DNA from: Rhodocyclaceae bacterium
Lineage (GTDB): Bacteria; Pseudomonadota; Gammaproteobacteria; Burkholderiales; Rhodocyclaceae
DNA: 41,177 nt
Direction: 5' to 3'
Assembly (NCBI GenBank): GCA_023150275.1
Contig: JAKLLG010000025.1
Location: 1-41,177 of the forward strand
Shown piece by piece: positions 8,737 to 21,200 of this stretch (within the stretch, counting starts at the first letter, position 1; each line of letters begins with the position of its first letter). Below the pieces are notes generated by a model, which saw nothing but the letters and a program-made list of their open reading frames with translations, had not been told where the DNA came from and ran no database searches. The translations under genes were made by a program, and so were the position numbers.

Positions 8737-9277
8737 CCAATCGGCCCGCGGATTGCATCGCCGGATCGCCAGAACTGCGCAAACGCTTGTGGGGGCGCCT
8801 CCGGTCGGCGTCGATGAAGCGCGCCAACTCGTTCAAGGCCTGCTCATACACACCGCGCTTGAATTCGATGACCACATCAAGCGGCACCCAGTAGCTATTC
8901 CAGCGCCACGCATCAAATTCCGGGTGGCTGCTGGCGCGCAGGGAAACATCGCTGTCGCGACCAACCAGGCGCAACAGGAACCAGATCTGCTTCTGCCCCT
9001 TGTAGCTCCCACGCCACTCACGCTTGATCCACTGGATCGGCACCTCATAACGCAGCCAGTCGCGGGTTCTGCCCAGAATGCGCACGTGTTCGGGCAGCAG
9101 CCCGACTTCCTCGTGCAATTCCCGATACATGGCCTCCTCCGGGGTTTCCCCCCGCTTGATGCCGCCCTGCGGAAACTGCCAGGAATGCTCCTTGATGCGC
9201 TTGCCCCAGAAAACCTCGTTCTTCGCGTTGCAAAGAATGATGCCGACGTTCGGGCGATAGCCTTCCCGATCGAGCAT
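8717..9277 (-). CDS. rppH: RNA pyrophosphohydrolase RppH
   Basis: Removes pyrophosphate from the 5' end of mRNA to trigger RNase E decay. The 186-residue protein starts [17 protein letters not shown] and has a complete Nudix box at residues 38-60 ([23 protein letters not shown] pattern; key residues GG, REL-EE-GL). The ATG at 9277 has a GGAG ribosome binding site, which decides against longer upstream starts. It is first of a minus-strand operon with the CNP1-like and coq7 genes and is divergent from proS. Confidence 0.96.
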   Translation of the reverse strand: MLDREGYRPNVGIILCNAKNEVFWGKRIKEHSWQFPQGGIKRGETPEEAMYRELHEEVGLLPEHVRILGRTRDWLRYEVPIQWIKREWRGSYKGQKQIWFLLRLVGRDSDVSLRASSHPEFDAWRWNSYWVPLDVVIEFKRGVYEQALNELARFIDADRRRPHKRLRSSGDPAMQSAGRLDEDAGT

Positions 9278-9372
9278 AGGAAACTCCAGCAAATTTTCAG
9301 TTGCAGTGATTTTCCACTTTTTCTTCAGGCTTGGAAAGTTCGCGCACTCGGGATTGCCAACCGCCCACGTGC

Positions 9373-9401
9373 TTCGCAGGCATCGACGGGTCAAGTAGAA
9401 T
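9373..9401 (+). promoter_or_regulatory. candidate proS promoter
   Basis: TTCGCA (9373-9378), 17 bp, TAGAAT (9396-9401), with the start codon 36 bp downstream. The -35 is weak and the -10 good. Confidence 0.5.
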
Positions 9402-9437
9402 CGCCGCTTTCGATCCAATTTCCGACGAGCAGACATC

Positions 9438-11153
9438 ATGCGCACCTCGCAGTTCTTTCTCTCCACTCTCAAGGAGGCCCCTTCCGACGCCGAGATCGTC
9501 AGCCACAAACTGATGCTGCGCGCCGGCCTCATCAAGCGCCTCGCCGGAGGCATCTACACGTGGATGCCGCTCGGGCTGCGCATCCTGCGGAAGGTTGAGA
9601 ACGTGGTACGCGAGGAAATGAACCGTGCCGGCGCCATCGAACTGCTGATGCCGGCCGTGGTGCCGGCCGAACTGTGGCAGGAAACCGGCCGCTGGGAAAA
9701 ATACGGACCCGAACTGCTGCGCTTCAAGGATCGCCACCAGCGCGACTTCGTGATCGGGCCGACACACGAGGAGGTGATTACCGACGTCGTGCGCAAGGAT
9801 GTGAAGAGCTATCGCCAGCTCCCGCTGCACCTCTACCAGATCCAGACCAAGTTCCGCGACGAAATCCGCCCGCGCTTCGGCGTCATGCGCGGCCGCGAAT
9901 TCCTGATGAAAGACGGCTACTCGTTCCATACCTCGTTCGCGGATCTGCAGCGCGAATACCGCAGCATGCACGAGACCTACAGCCGCATCTTCACACGCCT
10001 GGGCCTGCAGTTCCGTGCCGTCGCAGCTGACACCGGCTCGATCGGCGGTACTGGCTCGCATGAATTCCACGTGCTGGCGGATTCCGGCGAGGACGCGATC
10101 GCCTTCTGCCCCGATTCGGATTACGCAGCGAACGTAGAACTTGCAGAAGCACTCGCCCCCGCAACACCTCGCGCTGCAGCAGGAACGGCCATGCAGAAGG
10201 TGGCGACGCCCAACCGCATCCGCTGCGAGGACGTTGCCGAATTCCTCAAGCAGCCGCTGGAGAAAACCGTCAAGGCGATCGCCGTCATGCACGACGAGGA
10301 ATTCGTGCTTCTGCTGCTGCGCGGCAACCACAACCTGAACGAGATCAAGGCCGGCAAGCTGCCCGGCCTCGATCCCTTCCGCTTCGCGACCGATGGTGAG
10401 ATCGAGCGCTTCCTCGGCTGCAAGCCTGGCTACATCGGTCCGGTGGGCGTCGATACGGCAAAGGTACGCGTCATCGCCGACCGCACGGTGGCGGCAATGG
10501 CCGATTTCGTCTGCGGCGCGAACGCCGAAGGCTTTCACCTGACCGGCGTTAACTGGGGGCGCGACCTGCCGGAACCCGCGCTCGTTGCCGACATCCGCAA
10601 TGTCGTCGCCGGCGACCCGTCGCCGGACGGCAAAGGCGCGCTCGATCTCTGCCGCGGCATCGAGGTCGGCCACATCTTCCAGCTGCGCACCAAATACTCG
10701 GAAGCAATGGAATGCAGCTTCCTCGACGAGAACGGCAAGGCGCAGATCATGGAGATGGGCTGCTACGGGATCGGCGTTTCCCGCATCGTCGGCGCCGCCA
10801 TCGAGCAGGGGCACGACGAACGCGGCATCGTCTTTCCGGCGGCAATCGCGCCGTTCGCGGTTTGCATCGTGCCGATGGGCTACTACAAGAGCGATGCGGT
10901 CAAGACCGCTGCCGACCAACTGCTCACCGATCTGCTCGCTGCAGGTATCGACGCCGTGCTCGATGACCGCAACGAACGCCCTGGCGTGATGTTCGCCGAC
11001 ATGGAGCTGATTGGCGTGCCGCACCGCATCGTCGTCGGCGAACGCGGCCTGAACGACGGCAAGCTGGAATACAAAGGGCGCCGCGACACAGAGGCGCAGA
11101 TGATCGCAGCTGACGGTGCAGTTGCCTTCGTAAAGGAGAAGCTGTGCGCCTGA
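9438..11153 (+). CDS. proS: prolyl-tRNA synthetase (bacterial type)
   Basis: Class II synthetase that charges tRNA-Pro. The 571-residue length and the YbaK-like editing insertion between the catalytic motifs (about residues 235-385, [22 protein letters not shown]) mark the bacterial ProS type. Motif 2 ([24 protein letters not shown]) and motif 3 ([10 protein letters not shown]) are visible, with an anticodon-binding domain at the end. The ATG at 9438 is divergent from rppH. The 3' end overlaps the transglycosylase start by 10 bp. Confidence 0.98.
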   Translation: MRTSQFFLSTLKEAPSDAEIVSHKLMLRAGLIKRLAGGIYTWMPLGLRILRKVENVVREEMNRAGAIELLMPAVVPAELWQETGRWEKYGPELLRFKDRHQRDFVIGPTHEEVITDVVRKDVKSYRQLPLHLYQIQTKFRDEIRPRFGVMRGREFLMKDGYSFHTSFADLQREYRSMHETYSRIFTRLGLQFRAVAADTGSIGGTGSHEFHVLADSGEDAIAFCPDSDYAANVELAEALAPATPRAAAGTAMQKVATPNRIRCEDVAEFLKQPLEKTVKAIAVMHDEEFVLLLLRGNHNLNEIKAGKLPGLDPFRFATDGEIERFLGCKPGYIGPVGVDTAKVRVIADRTVAAMADFVCGANAEGFHLTGVNWGRDLPEPALVADIRNVVAGDPSPDGKGALDLCRGIEVGHIFQLRTKYSEAMECSFLDENGKAQIMEMGCYGIGVSRIVGAAIEQGHDERGIVFPAAIAPFAVCIVPMGYYKSDAVKTAADQLLTDLLAAGIDAVLDDRNERPGVMFADMELIGVPHRIVVGERGLNDGKLEYKGRRDTEAQMIAADGAVAFVKEKLCA

Positions 11154-11739
11154 TCGGCGCAACACTCCTTGCCCTCTCGCTTGCCCCGCTGGTTGCACTG
11201 GCCGGCGCCCAGAAGTACGAACCGCTTTCCGCCAGCGTGCAGGCAGCCCTGCAGAAATCGGTCTCTGACAAGCGCCCGCCGGTATCTTCGTTCAAGAGCC
11301 CGATCGAGGCAGCAAACTGGCTGGAAGCAATGTCGGCGCGCCTGCAAAAACGCATCCCGAACCAAGAGTACCGGCTGGAACTACTGCGGGCGGTGCATTA
11401 CGAGGCAACGCGCGCCGGACTCGATCCGCAGCTGGTGCTGGGGCTGATGCAGGTGGAAAGCGGCTTCCGTAAATATGCGGTCTCAAGTGCCGGCGCCCGT
11501 GGCTACATGCAGGTGATGCCGTTCTGGGTCAAGCTGATCGGCCGGCCGGACGACAACCTCTTCAACATGCGCACCAACCTGCGCTATGGCTGCACCATCC
11601 TGCGGCACTACCTGGATATTGAAAAGGGCGACCTCTACCGGGCGCTCGGCCGCTACAACGGCAGCCTCGGCCGGCCCGAATACCCGAACATGGTGCGTGC
11701 CGCGTGGCACAACCAGTGGAGCTACCCGGCGAAAGCCAA

Positions 11740-11743
<4 letters not shown>
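11144..11743 (+). CDS. lytic transglycosylase (SLT domain)
   Basis: Predicted secreted peptidoglycan lytic transglycosylase that cleaves the MurNAc-GlcNAc bond. The 199-residue protein has a signal peptide (1-21), then a single SLT domain with the catalytic glutamate E105 in MQVESGF, followed by [13 protein letters not shown] and the [14 protein letters not shown] motif. The start is a GTG inside the end of proS (10-bp overlap), so it is translationally coupled to proS. It is convergent with ffh, with a 4-bp overlap of stop codons. Confidence 0.92.
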
Positions 11744-13104
<1,361 letters not shown>

Positions 13105-13134
13105 CGGGAATCCTGCATGGTGTAAACTTTCGGA

Positions 13135-13974
13135 ATGCCGAGCATTTTACTGCACCTTCTGCCCAACATCCTGGCGGCCATCCTCTATGCCGCGCTTGGC
13201 TACCATTTCTGGCGTACGCGCTGGTCGGAAACCGACAAACCGCTGGTCACGCAGCCGATGCTCCCTTGGGAACGCTCCGCCATCGGGATCGCGATCCTCG
13301 TCCACGGCGGAGGCATCTACTTCAACCTCTTCGCCGACGGTGCAATGCGCTTCTCGTTCGGACTGGCGCTATCCCTGATGCTCTGGCTGGCTGTGCTCAT
13401 CTACTGGTTGGAGAGTTTTCACGCCAAAATGGACGGCCTGCAGCCGATGGTTCTGCCATTGGCCGCGGCATGCGCCTTGATTCCGGTACTGTTTCCGAAT
13501 GTCCGTGCGGTCGCCCATGCCGATTCGTGGGGCTTTCGCCTGCATTTCATGGCGGCAATGCTTGCCTACAGCCTGTTTACGCTGTCGGCACTGCACGCGG
13601 TGTTCATGAGTTACGCGGAGCGGAAGCTGCATCAGCGCGCGCTGACCAAGAGCCTCGCCAGTCTGCCCCCGCTGCTGACGATGGAGGCGCTGCTCTTTCG
13701 CATGATCGTCATTGCCTTCGTGCTGCTGACCGTGGCTCTGATCACCGGATCCGTCTATTCGGAAGAAATCTTCGGCAAACCGCTCAGTTTCGATCACAAA
13801 ACGCTGTTTGCCTTCATTTCCTGGGGGATCTTCGCAGCCCTTCTGGTCGGCCGCCACGCCTGGGGCTGGCGCGGCCAGACCGCTGTGCGCTGGACGATGG
13901 CCGGATTCATGGTCCTGCTACTCGCCTACATTGGCAGCCGCTTCGTCCTCGAAGTCGTTCTTGGCCGCGCCTGA
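13135..13974 (+). CDS. cytochrome c assembly family membrane protein (CcsA/YpjD-like)
   Basis: Inner-membrane protein of 279 residues with about eight predicted transmembrane helices. Conserved histidines near the end (RHAWGWRG, residue about 241) and in the LHFMAAMLAYSLFTLSALHAVFM segment match the CcsA/HemX-like family. In Proteobacteria this gene commonly sits beside ffh (YpjD-type) and its exact role is not settled. A haem-handling or haem-export function is inferred from the family only. The ATG at 13135 is 30 bp from the divergent ffh start. Confidence 0.88.
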   Translation: MPSILLHLLPNILAAILYAALGYHFWRTRWSETDKPLVTQPMLPWERSAIGIAILVHGGGIYFNLFADGAMRFSFGLALSLMLWLAVLIYWLESFHAKMDGLQPMVLPLAAACALIPVLFPNVRAVAHADSWGFRLHFMAAMLAYSLFTLSALHAVFMSYAERKLHQRALTKSLASLPPLLTMEALLFRMIVIAFVLLTVALITGSVYSEEIFGKPLSFDHKTLFAFISWGIFAALLVGRHAWGWRGQTAVRWTMAGFMVLLLAYIGSRFVLEVVLGRA

Positions 13975-14117
13975 GCGGCCGGCCGAGCAGGCACTCGCGA
14001 ACCGCTGAATACTGAGCCGCCGACGCTGCCGAAACCGTCGCCAGCTTTACAAACAGCCCCGCTCCGTAGCATTATCGGGCATCTCGACGGCATACGATCG
14101 ACAATCAGTCCCAGACC

Positions 14118-15833
14118 ATGGCAGCCAACCCACAGCAGGCACCGCTAAGCGGCCTCGCCCGCGCCCTCGTTCAGGCCGGACGCCTCAAGGAGGCCGAGGC
14201 TGAGGCCTTGCTTACCCAAGCGGCCGCGAGCGGCACGTCATTCATCGCACAAGCGGCGAATGCACAAAAAATGACTGCGTTGCAGATTGCCGCTTTCGCA
14301 TCGGAAACCTTCGGTTACCCGCTGTTCGACCTTGGTGCATTCGATGATGCACACATACCCGCCAACGCGATCGATCGCAAGCTGATCGGAACACACAAGG
14401 TCATCCCGCTGCACAAGCGAGGGAACCGACTGGCCATTGCAACCGCGGACCCTACGAATCTGCGTGCGCTCGATGAGATCCGTTTCCAGACGAGCATGGC
14501 GGTAGACCCGGTCGTCGTCGAAGAGCCGAAGCTGCTGCCGATTGTCGCCAAGCTGTCGACGTCCGCCGAAGAAACGCTGAAGAACATCGCCAACGAGGAT
14601 CTGAATCTCGATTTCGGCGATGATGACGCGCCGTCCGCAAGTGACGAAGCGGCAGCAGCCGACGTCGATGATGCGCCGGTCGTCAAGTTCATCCAGAAGA
14701 TGTTGCTCGACGCAATCAACGATGGCGCATCGGATATCCATTTCGAGCCCTACGAGAAGTTCTACCGGATTCGTTTCCGGGTAGACGGCACATTGAGGGA
14801 AATCGCCACGCCGCCGCTGGTGATCAAGGACAAGATCGCCTCGCGCATCAAGGTCATTTCGCGACTCAACATTGCTGAAAAAAGGGTTCCGCAAGACGGG
14901 CGGATGAAGCTGGTGCTATCCAAGAACCGCGCCATCGATTTTCGTGTCAGCACGCTGCCGACGCTGCACGGCGAAAAGATCGTTTTGCGTATTCTGGACC
15001 CTTCCAGCGCCACACTGGGCATTGACGCACTCGGGTACGATCCGGACCAGAAGGAATTCTTGCTCAATGCGATCAACCGTCCCTACGGCATGGTGCTGGT
15101 CACCGGCCCCACAGGCTCCGGAAAAACGGTGTCGCTTTACACCTGCCTCAACATTCTCAATCAGCCGGGGATCAACATCTCCACTGCGGAGGATCCTGCG
15201 GAAATACCGTTGCCAGGAGTTAACCAGGTCAACGTAGACGACCGGGCCGGCCTCACCTTTTCTGCCGCACTAAAATCCTTCCTGCGCCAGGATCCGGACA
15301 TCATCATGGTCGGTGAGATTCGCGACCTCGAAACAGCGGAGATCGCCGTGAAGGCGGCTCAGACCGGCCACATGGTGCTGTCGACCCTGCACACCAACGA
15401 CGCGCCGCAGACGCTAACGCGGCTGATGAACATGGGGGTACCCCTGTTCAACATCGCATCAAGCGTGCTGCTCATCACGGCTCAGCGCCTGGCAAGGCGT
15501 CTCTGCAACTGCAAAGTCCCGCTCGACACCCCCACCGAAGCACTACTGAACGCTGGTTTTACCGAAGAGGATATCGACGGGACCTGGAAACTCTACGGCC
15601 CAGGTAGTTGCGATCGCTGCAAGGGGTCCGGCTACAAAGGGCGAGTTGGCATCTATCAGGTGATGCCCGTTACAGAAGAAATCCAGCGCATCATCCTTGC
15701 CGGCGGCACCTCCCTGGACATTGCCGCACAAGCACAGCGTGAAGGCGTGAAGGACTTGCGTCGATCCGGACTGATCAAGGCGATGCAAGGCGTCACATCG
15801 CTGGAAGAAGTGCTCAATACCACCAACGCATAA
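14118..15833 (+). CDS. pilB: type IV pilus assembly ATPase PilB
   Basis: Hexameric cytoplasmic ATPase powering pilus extension. The 571-residue protein has the MshE-like N-terminal domain (about 5-150), Walker A GPTGSGKT (330-337), an Asp box, Walker B (DPDIIMVGEIRDLETAEIA) and a tetracysteine zinc motif (C463, C465, C498, C501). The linker at about residues 160-190 is acidic. It is the first gene of a pilB-pilC-pilD cluster, with 27 bp to pilC. No pilin gene is in the window. Confidence 0.97.
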   Translation: MAANPQQAPLSGLARALVQAGRLKEAEAEALLTQAAASGTSFIAQAANAQKMTALQIAAFASETFGYPLFDLGAFDDAHIPANAIDRKLIGTHKVIPLHKRGNRLAIATADPTNLRALDEIRFQTSMAVDPVVVEEPKLLPIVAKLSTSAEETLKNIANEDLNLDFGDDDAPSASDEAAAADVDDAPVVKFIQKMLLDAINDGASDIHFEPYEKFYRIRFRVDGTLREIATPPLVIKDKIASRIKVISRLNIAEKRVPQDGRMKLVLSKNRAIDFRVSTLPTLHGEKIVLRILDPSSATLGIDALGYDPDQKEFLLNAINRPYGMVLVTGPTGSGKTVSLYTCLNILNQPGINISTAEDPAEIPLPGVNQVNVDDRAGLTFSAALKSFLRQDPDIIMVGEIRDLETAEIAVKAAQTGHMVLSTLHTNDAPQTLTRLMNMGVPLFNIASSVLLITAQRLARRLCNCKVPLDTPTEALLNAGFTEEDIDGTWKLYGPGSCDRCKGSGYKGRVGIYQVMPVTEEIQRIILAGGTSLDIAAQAQREGVKDLRRSGLIKAMQGVTSLEEVLNTTNA

Positions 15834-15860
15834 GAACAGCACCACACCGAAGGGGAAACA

Positions 15861-17093
15861 ATGGCCACTGCGAAGCCCGCAAGAAAACCTGCTGCAACCA
15901 AGGAATTCACTTTTCTCTGGGAAGGCAAGAACAAGGACGGGAAAGACTTACGTGGCGAACTCCGCGCGCCCAGCGAATCGGTGGTCAACGCAACACTGCG
16001 CCGACAAGGCATACGTGTTACTAAAATTAGCAAGCAGCGCTTCAAGTCGGGGGGGAAGATCACTGATAAGGACATCACGCTATTCACACGCCAGCTAGCG
16101 ACGATGATGAAAGCGGGAGTCCCCCTGTTGCAGGCCTTCGATATTGTGGGGCGCGGCCACTCGAATCCGTCAGTCGGAAAATTGCTACTGGATATCAAGG
16201 CCGACGTTGAAACCGGTTCGTCGCTCTCGCAGGCCTTCCGCAAGTTTCCTCTGCACTTTGACGCCCTGTATTGCAACCTGGTCGCTGCAGGCGAGCAAGC
16301 CGGTATTCTGGAAACACTGCTCGACCGCCTTGCAACCTATAAAGAGAAAATGCAGGCGCTTATCTCGAAAATCAAGTCTGCGCTTTTTTATCCGTTGTCC
16401 ATCATAATCATGGCATTCGTGATCACTGCGGTGATCATGATCTTCGTCATTCCGGCGTTCAAGGAAGTATTCAAGAGCTTTGGTGCCGACCTCCCAGCCC
16501 CTACAGTGATCGTAATCGCCATATCGGACTATTTTGTTGAATACTGGTGGGCAATTTTCGGTTCGATTGGCGGAGGCGTTTATGCTTTCATTCAGGCCTA
16601 CAAGCGCTCCGAAACCATGCAGATTGCTTTTGATCGCTACGCGCTACGTGTTCCCGTCTTCGGCGATGTGATCCGAAAATCAACAGTTGCCCGCTGGACA
16701 CGCACCTTGGCCACGATGTTTGCCGCAGGTGTCCCTCTCGTCGAATCCCTGGATTCTGTTGGCGGCGCATCCGGAAACTATGTGTACAAATCGGCCACCA
16801 AGGTCATCCAGAGCGAAGTTGCCACGGGAACGAACCTGACCACGGCGATGCAGAACAGCAAGCTGTTCGACAACATGGTGATCCAGATGGTCGCCATCGG
16901 TGAGGAATCCGGTGCGCTCGATTCGATGCTGGAGAAGGTCTCGTCATTTCTCGAAGCAGAGGTGGACGACGCGGTTGAGGCCCTGTCCAGCCTGATGGAA
17001 CCGATGATCATGGCCGTGCTTGGCGTACTGATCGGTGGTCTCGTCATCGCCATGTACCTGCCGATCTTCAAGCTGGGCGCTGTCGTCGGATGA
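15861..17093 (+). CDS. pilC: type IV pilus inner membrane platform protein PilC
   Basis: Polytopic platform protein that couples PilB to pilin polymerisation. The 410-residue protein has two T2SSF domains (about 75-195 and 275-400), each with the GVPL(L/V) motif, and transmembrane helices near 175-200, 215-245 and 380-405. The ATG follows AAGGGGAAAC. The 3' end overlaps pilD by 4 bp (ATGA), indicating coupling. Confidence 0.97.
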   Translation: MATAKPARKPAATKEFTFLWEGKNKDGKDLRGELRAPSESVVNATLRRQGIRVTKISKQRFKSGGKITDKDITLFTRQLATMMKAGVPLLQAFDIVGRGHSNPSVGKLLLDIKADVETGSSLSQAFRKFPLHFDALYCNLVAAGEQAGILETLLDRLATYKEKMQALISKIKSALFYPLSIIIMAFVITAVIMIFVIPAFKEVFKSFGADLPAPTVIVIAISDYFVEYWWAIFGSIGGGVYAFIQAYKRSETMQIAFDRYALRVPVFGDVIRKSTVARWTRTLATMFAAGVPLVESLDSVGGASGNYVYKSATKVIQSEVATGTNLTTAMQNSKLFDNMVIQMVAIGEESGALDSMLEKVSSFLEAEVDDAVEALSSLMEPMIMAVLGVLIGGLVIAMYLPIFKLGAVVG

Positions 17094-17944
17094 TCCAGCA
17101 GTTTGCGGACCCAACCGTCTTCGTGCTGACGGCGGGTCTGTTCGGCCTGATGGTTGGCAGCTTCCTCAACGTCGTCATCCATCGTCTGCCGAAGATGATG
17201 GAGCGCGACTGGCACAGCCAGTGCGCCGAACTGCGCGGCGAGGATCCCGTTTCCCCTGCCGAACCGCTGTCACTGGCCACCCCCCGTTCGCGCTGCCCCC
17301 ATTGCGGGCACATGATCACGGCGCTCGAGAATATTCCCGTGCTCAGCTGGCTGTTTCTGCGTGGAAAGTGCTCTGCGTGCAAGGCGCCGATTTCGTTCCG
17401 CTACCCGCTTGTTGAGGCAACGACCGGGCTGCTCAGCGCCTACGCGGCCATGCACTTCGGCCCCGGAGTGGCTGCGATTGGGGCAATCCTGCTCATATGG
17501 GCAATGATTGCGCTGACCGGCATCGACTTCGATACCCAACTCCTTCCTGACAGCATCACCCTGCCGTTGATCTGGCTGGGCCTGCTGTTCAACCTCTTCG
17601 GCACCTTCACCACGTTATCGTCCGCCGTGATCGGAGCGATGGCGGGTTATCTGTCGCTGTGGTCGGTCTATTGGGCCTTCAAGCTCGCAACCGGCAAGGA
17701 AGGCATGGGCTACGGAGATTTCAAGCTACTCGCCGCAATCGGTGCCTGGCTGGGCTGGCAGATGCTGCCGGTCACCATCCTGCTTTCCTCTCTTGTCGGC
17801 GCAATCGTCGGTGTCGGCCTGATCGTACTCGCCAAGCGCGGGCGTAACGTACCCATTCCCTTCGGCCCCTATCTTGCCGCAGCCGGTTTGCTGGCCTTGT
17901 TCTGGGGCAAGGAACTCAATCACAGCTATCTCGGTCTGTTCTGA
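17090..17944 (+). CDS. pilD: prepilin peptidase / N-methyltransferase PilD
   Basis: Bifunctional inner-membrane aspartic peptidase that cleaves and N-methylates type IV prepilins. The 284-residue protein has the zinc tetracysteine of the cytoplasmic loop (C69, C72, C94, C97) and both catalytic regions, GIDFDTQLLPD (D146/D148) and GYGDFKLLA (D210). Six or more hydrophobic helices follow. In many Proteobacteria coaE and zapD come next; here a terminator and the FmdB-type gene follow instead. Confidence 0.97.
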   Translation: MIQQFADPTVFVLTAGLFGLMVGSFLNVVIHRLPKMMERDWHSQCAELRGEDPVSPAEPLSLATPRSRCPHCGHMITALENIPVLSWLFLRGKCSACKAPISFRYPLVEATTGLLSAYAAMHFGPGVAAIGAILLIWAMIALTGIDFDTQLLPDSITLPLIWLGLLFNLFGTFTTLSSAVIGAMAGYLSLWSVYWAFKLATGKEGMGYGDFKLLAAIGAWLGWQMLPVTILLSSLVGAIVGVGLIVLAKRGRNVPIPFGPYLAAAGLLALFWGKELNHSYLGLF

Positions 17945-17951
17945 CCGTGCA

Positions 17952-17974
17952 GGCGGTTGAAAATACCGCCTTTT
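17952..17974 (+). terminator. terminator after pilBCD
   Basis: A 6-bp GC-rich stem GGCGGT/ACCGCC with a 7-nt A-rich loop, followed by TTTT. It is short but well placed 8 bp after the pilD stop. Confidence 0.65.
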
Positions 17975-18022
17975 CCCTCATATCAGCAGGACTGAGGGCC
18001 GTTCGCGACCGATCGGCTCGGG

Positions 18023-18028
18023 TATAAT
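18023..18028 (+). promoter_or_regulatory. -10 element upstream of the FmdB-type gene
   Basis: A perfect TATAAT lies 22 bp before the start codon and is followed by CGCGCG and a TTTTGGAGG ribosome binding site. I see no good -35 at normal spacing. Confidence 0.5.
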
Positions 18029-18049
18029 CGCGCGTTTTGGAGGATTCCC

Positions 18050-18328
18050 ATGCCCATTTACGAATATCGCTGCGAATCCTGCGGTTTCCAGAAGGATCAC
18101 CTGCAGAAATTGTCCGACCCCGTGCTCACCATCTGCCCGGAGTGCGGCAAGGATTCGTACGCCAAGCAACTTTCTGCCGCCGGTTTCCAGTTGAAGGGAA
18201 GCGGCTGGTACGCGACCGATTTCAAGGGCGGCGGCACGGCCGCATCCAAGCCGGAAGCGGCACCAAAGCTCGAAAGCCCGTCGCCCTGCCAGGGTGGCGG
18301 CGGAGGTTGCGCGTGCGCGGGCAGCTGA
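18050..18328 (+). CDS. FmdB family zinc ribbon protein
   Basis: Small putative regulatory or zinc-binding protein of unknown role. The 92-residue protein starts MPIYEYRCESCG. Cysteines C8, C11, C29 and C32 form the zinc ribbon. The rest is low-complexity and ends in a glycine-rich cysteine tail (CQGGGGGCACAGS), a feature shared by many FmdB-like proteins. A GGAGG ribosome binding site precedes the ATG. The DUF502 gene starts inside its 3' end. Confidence 0.92.
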   Translation: MPIYEYRCESCGFQKDHLQKLSDPVLTICPECGKDSYAKQLSAAGFQLKGSGWYATDFKGGGTAASKPEAAPKLESPSPCQGGGGGCACAGS

Positions 18329-18942
18329 TTCGCCGCTACTTCGTTACCGGCCTGCTGATCTGGGTCCCTCTGGCGATCACCGCCTGGGTGCTGTCGCTCA
18401 TCGTCGGTACGCTGGATCAGACCCTGCGCCTCCTGCCCGCCGCCGCACACCCGCGCAACACCTTCGGCATCGACATTCCCGGTGCCGGCGTCATCCTGAC
18501 GCTGCTCATCATCTTCGTCACCGGCGTGCTCGCCGCCAATTTCATCGGCCAGCACCTGTTCCAGTGGTGGGAGCGGCTGCTTGCCCGCATCCCGGTCGTC
18601 AATTCGATCTACAAGAGCGTCAAGCAGGTTTCCGACACGCTGTTCTCTCCGTCGGGCAATGCCTTCCGCAAGGCGCTGCTGGTGCAATACCCGCGCGAAG
18701 GTTCATGGACGATTGCCTTCCTCACCGGCCAGCCGGGTGGCGACGTGGTCAACCACCTCAAGGGCGATTACGTCAGCGTCTACGTGCCGACGACCCCGAA
18801 CCCGACCTCCGGCTTCTTCCTGATGATGCCGAAAGCCGACGTCATCGAACTCGACATGAGCGTGGATGAAGCGCTCAAGTACATCATTTCCATGGGCGTC
18901 GTCGCGCCACCGCCGAAATCCGGCATCGCCCCTCCAACCTGA
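18313..18942 (+). CDS. DUF502 domain membrane protein
   Basis: Inner-membrane protein of unknown function. The 209-residue protein has an arginine-rich start (MRGQLIRRYFVTG), two transmembrane helices (about 9-30 and 56-80) and the family's conserved PVVNSIYKSVKQVSDTLF and FFLMMPKADVIELDMSVDEALKYIISMG segments. I chose the GTG at 18313 because GGAGG (18302-18306), itself part of the glycine codons of the FmdB-type gene, sits six bases upstream. The two genes overlap by 16 bp. aspS follows 27 bp downstream, a common arrangement. Confidence 0.9.
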   Translation: MRGQLIRRYFVTGLLIWVPLAITAWVLSLIVGTLDQTLRLLPAAAHPRNTFGIDIPGAGVILTLLIIFVTGVLAANFIGQHLFQWWERLLARIPVVNSIYKSVKQVSDTLFSPSGNAFRKALLVQYPREGSWTIAFLTGQPGGDVVNHLKGDYVSVYVPTTPNPTSGFFLMMPKADVIELDMSVDEALKYIISMGVVAPPPKSGIAPPT

Positions 18943-18969
18943 ACACCTGAAACTCCAACCGGAAACACC

Positions 18970-20781
<1,812 letters not shown>

Positions 20782-20784
20782 ACG

Positions 20785-21198
20785 ATGACGGCGCGCTTGC
20801 TCCACCTGCTGCGCCTCTTCATCGTCCTCGCGCTGGCGGTCGGCTTCGGCACGGCCGCCGCGCGGGACCACCGCAACGACTACAGACACGAGCGCGAGGC
20901 AACCGAATCCGATCCGGTTGCCCTGGCCGCGCTTCCCGCCGAGGCCCGTGAGACCCTCGCGCTGATCAAGCGCGGCGGCCCCTTCCCCTACCCGCGGAAA
21001 GACGGCAGCACTTTCGGCAACTTCGAGAAGCGTCTGCCGCTCAAACCGCGCGGCTACTATCGCGAATACACCGTGCCGACGCCGGGTTCCCGCGACCGCG
21101 GCGCCCGCCGCATCGTGGCCGGCAGCCCACCCGAAACTTCGGGCGAGTACTACTACACCGACGACCACTACCGCAGCTTCCGCCGGATCAAGGAGTGA
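20785..21198 (+). CDS. secreted guanyl-specific ribonuclease (barnase/RNase Sa type)
   Basis: Predicted extracytoplasmic RNase. The 137-residue protein has a signal peptide (about 1-27), a short linker, then a microbial RNase (N1/T1/barnase) fold. By alignment with barnase the catalytic residues are all present: E94 (REYTVP), R109 (ARRIV) and H128 (DDHYRSF). The active enzyme is therefore probably intact. It is followed directly by a barstar gene, the usual immunity partner. A defensive, nutritional or competition role is inference. Confidence 0.92.
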   Translation: MTARLLHLLRLFIVLALAVGFGTAAARDHRNDYRHEREATESDPVALAALPAEARETLALIKRGGPFPYPRKDGSTFGNFEKRLPLKPRGYYREYTVPTPGSRDRGARRIVAGSPPETSGEYYYTDDHYRSFRRIKE

Positions 21199-21200
21199 GC

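Noticed and set aside
9297..11198. Long minus-strand open frame opposite proS
   Set aside because: It lies antisense to the whole proS gene, as expected from third-position GC bias; composition is His/Val/Ala rich without domains.
13975..14117. Possible gene or strong promoter before pilB
   Set aside because: No frame with a ribosome binding site and no convincing sigma-70 or sigma-54 element was seen.
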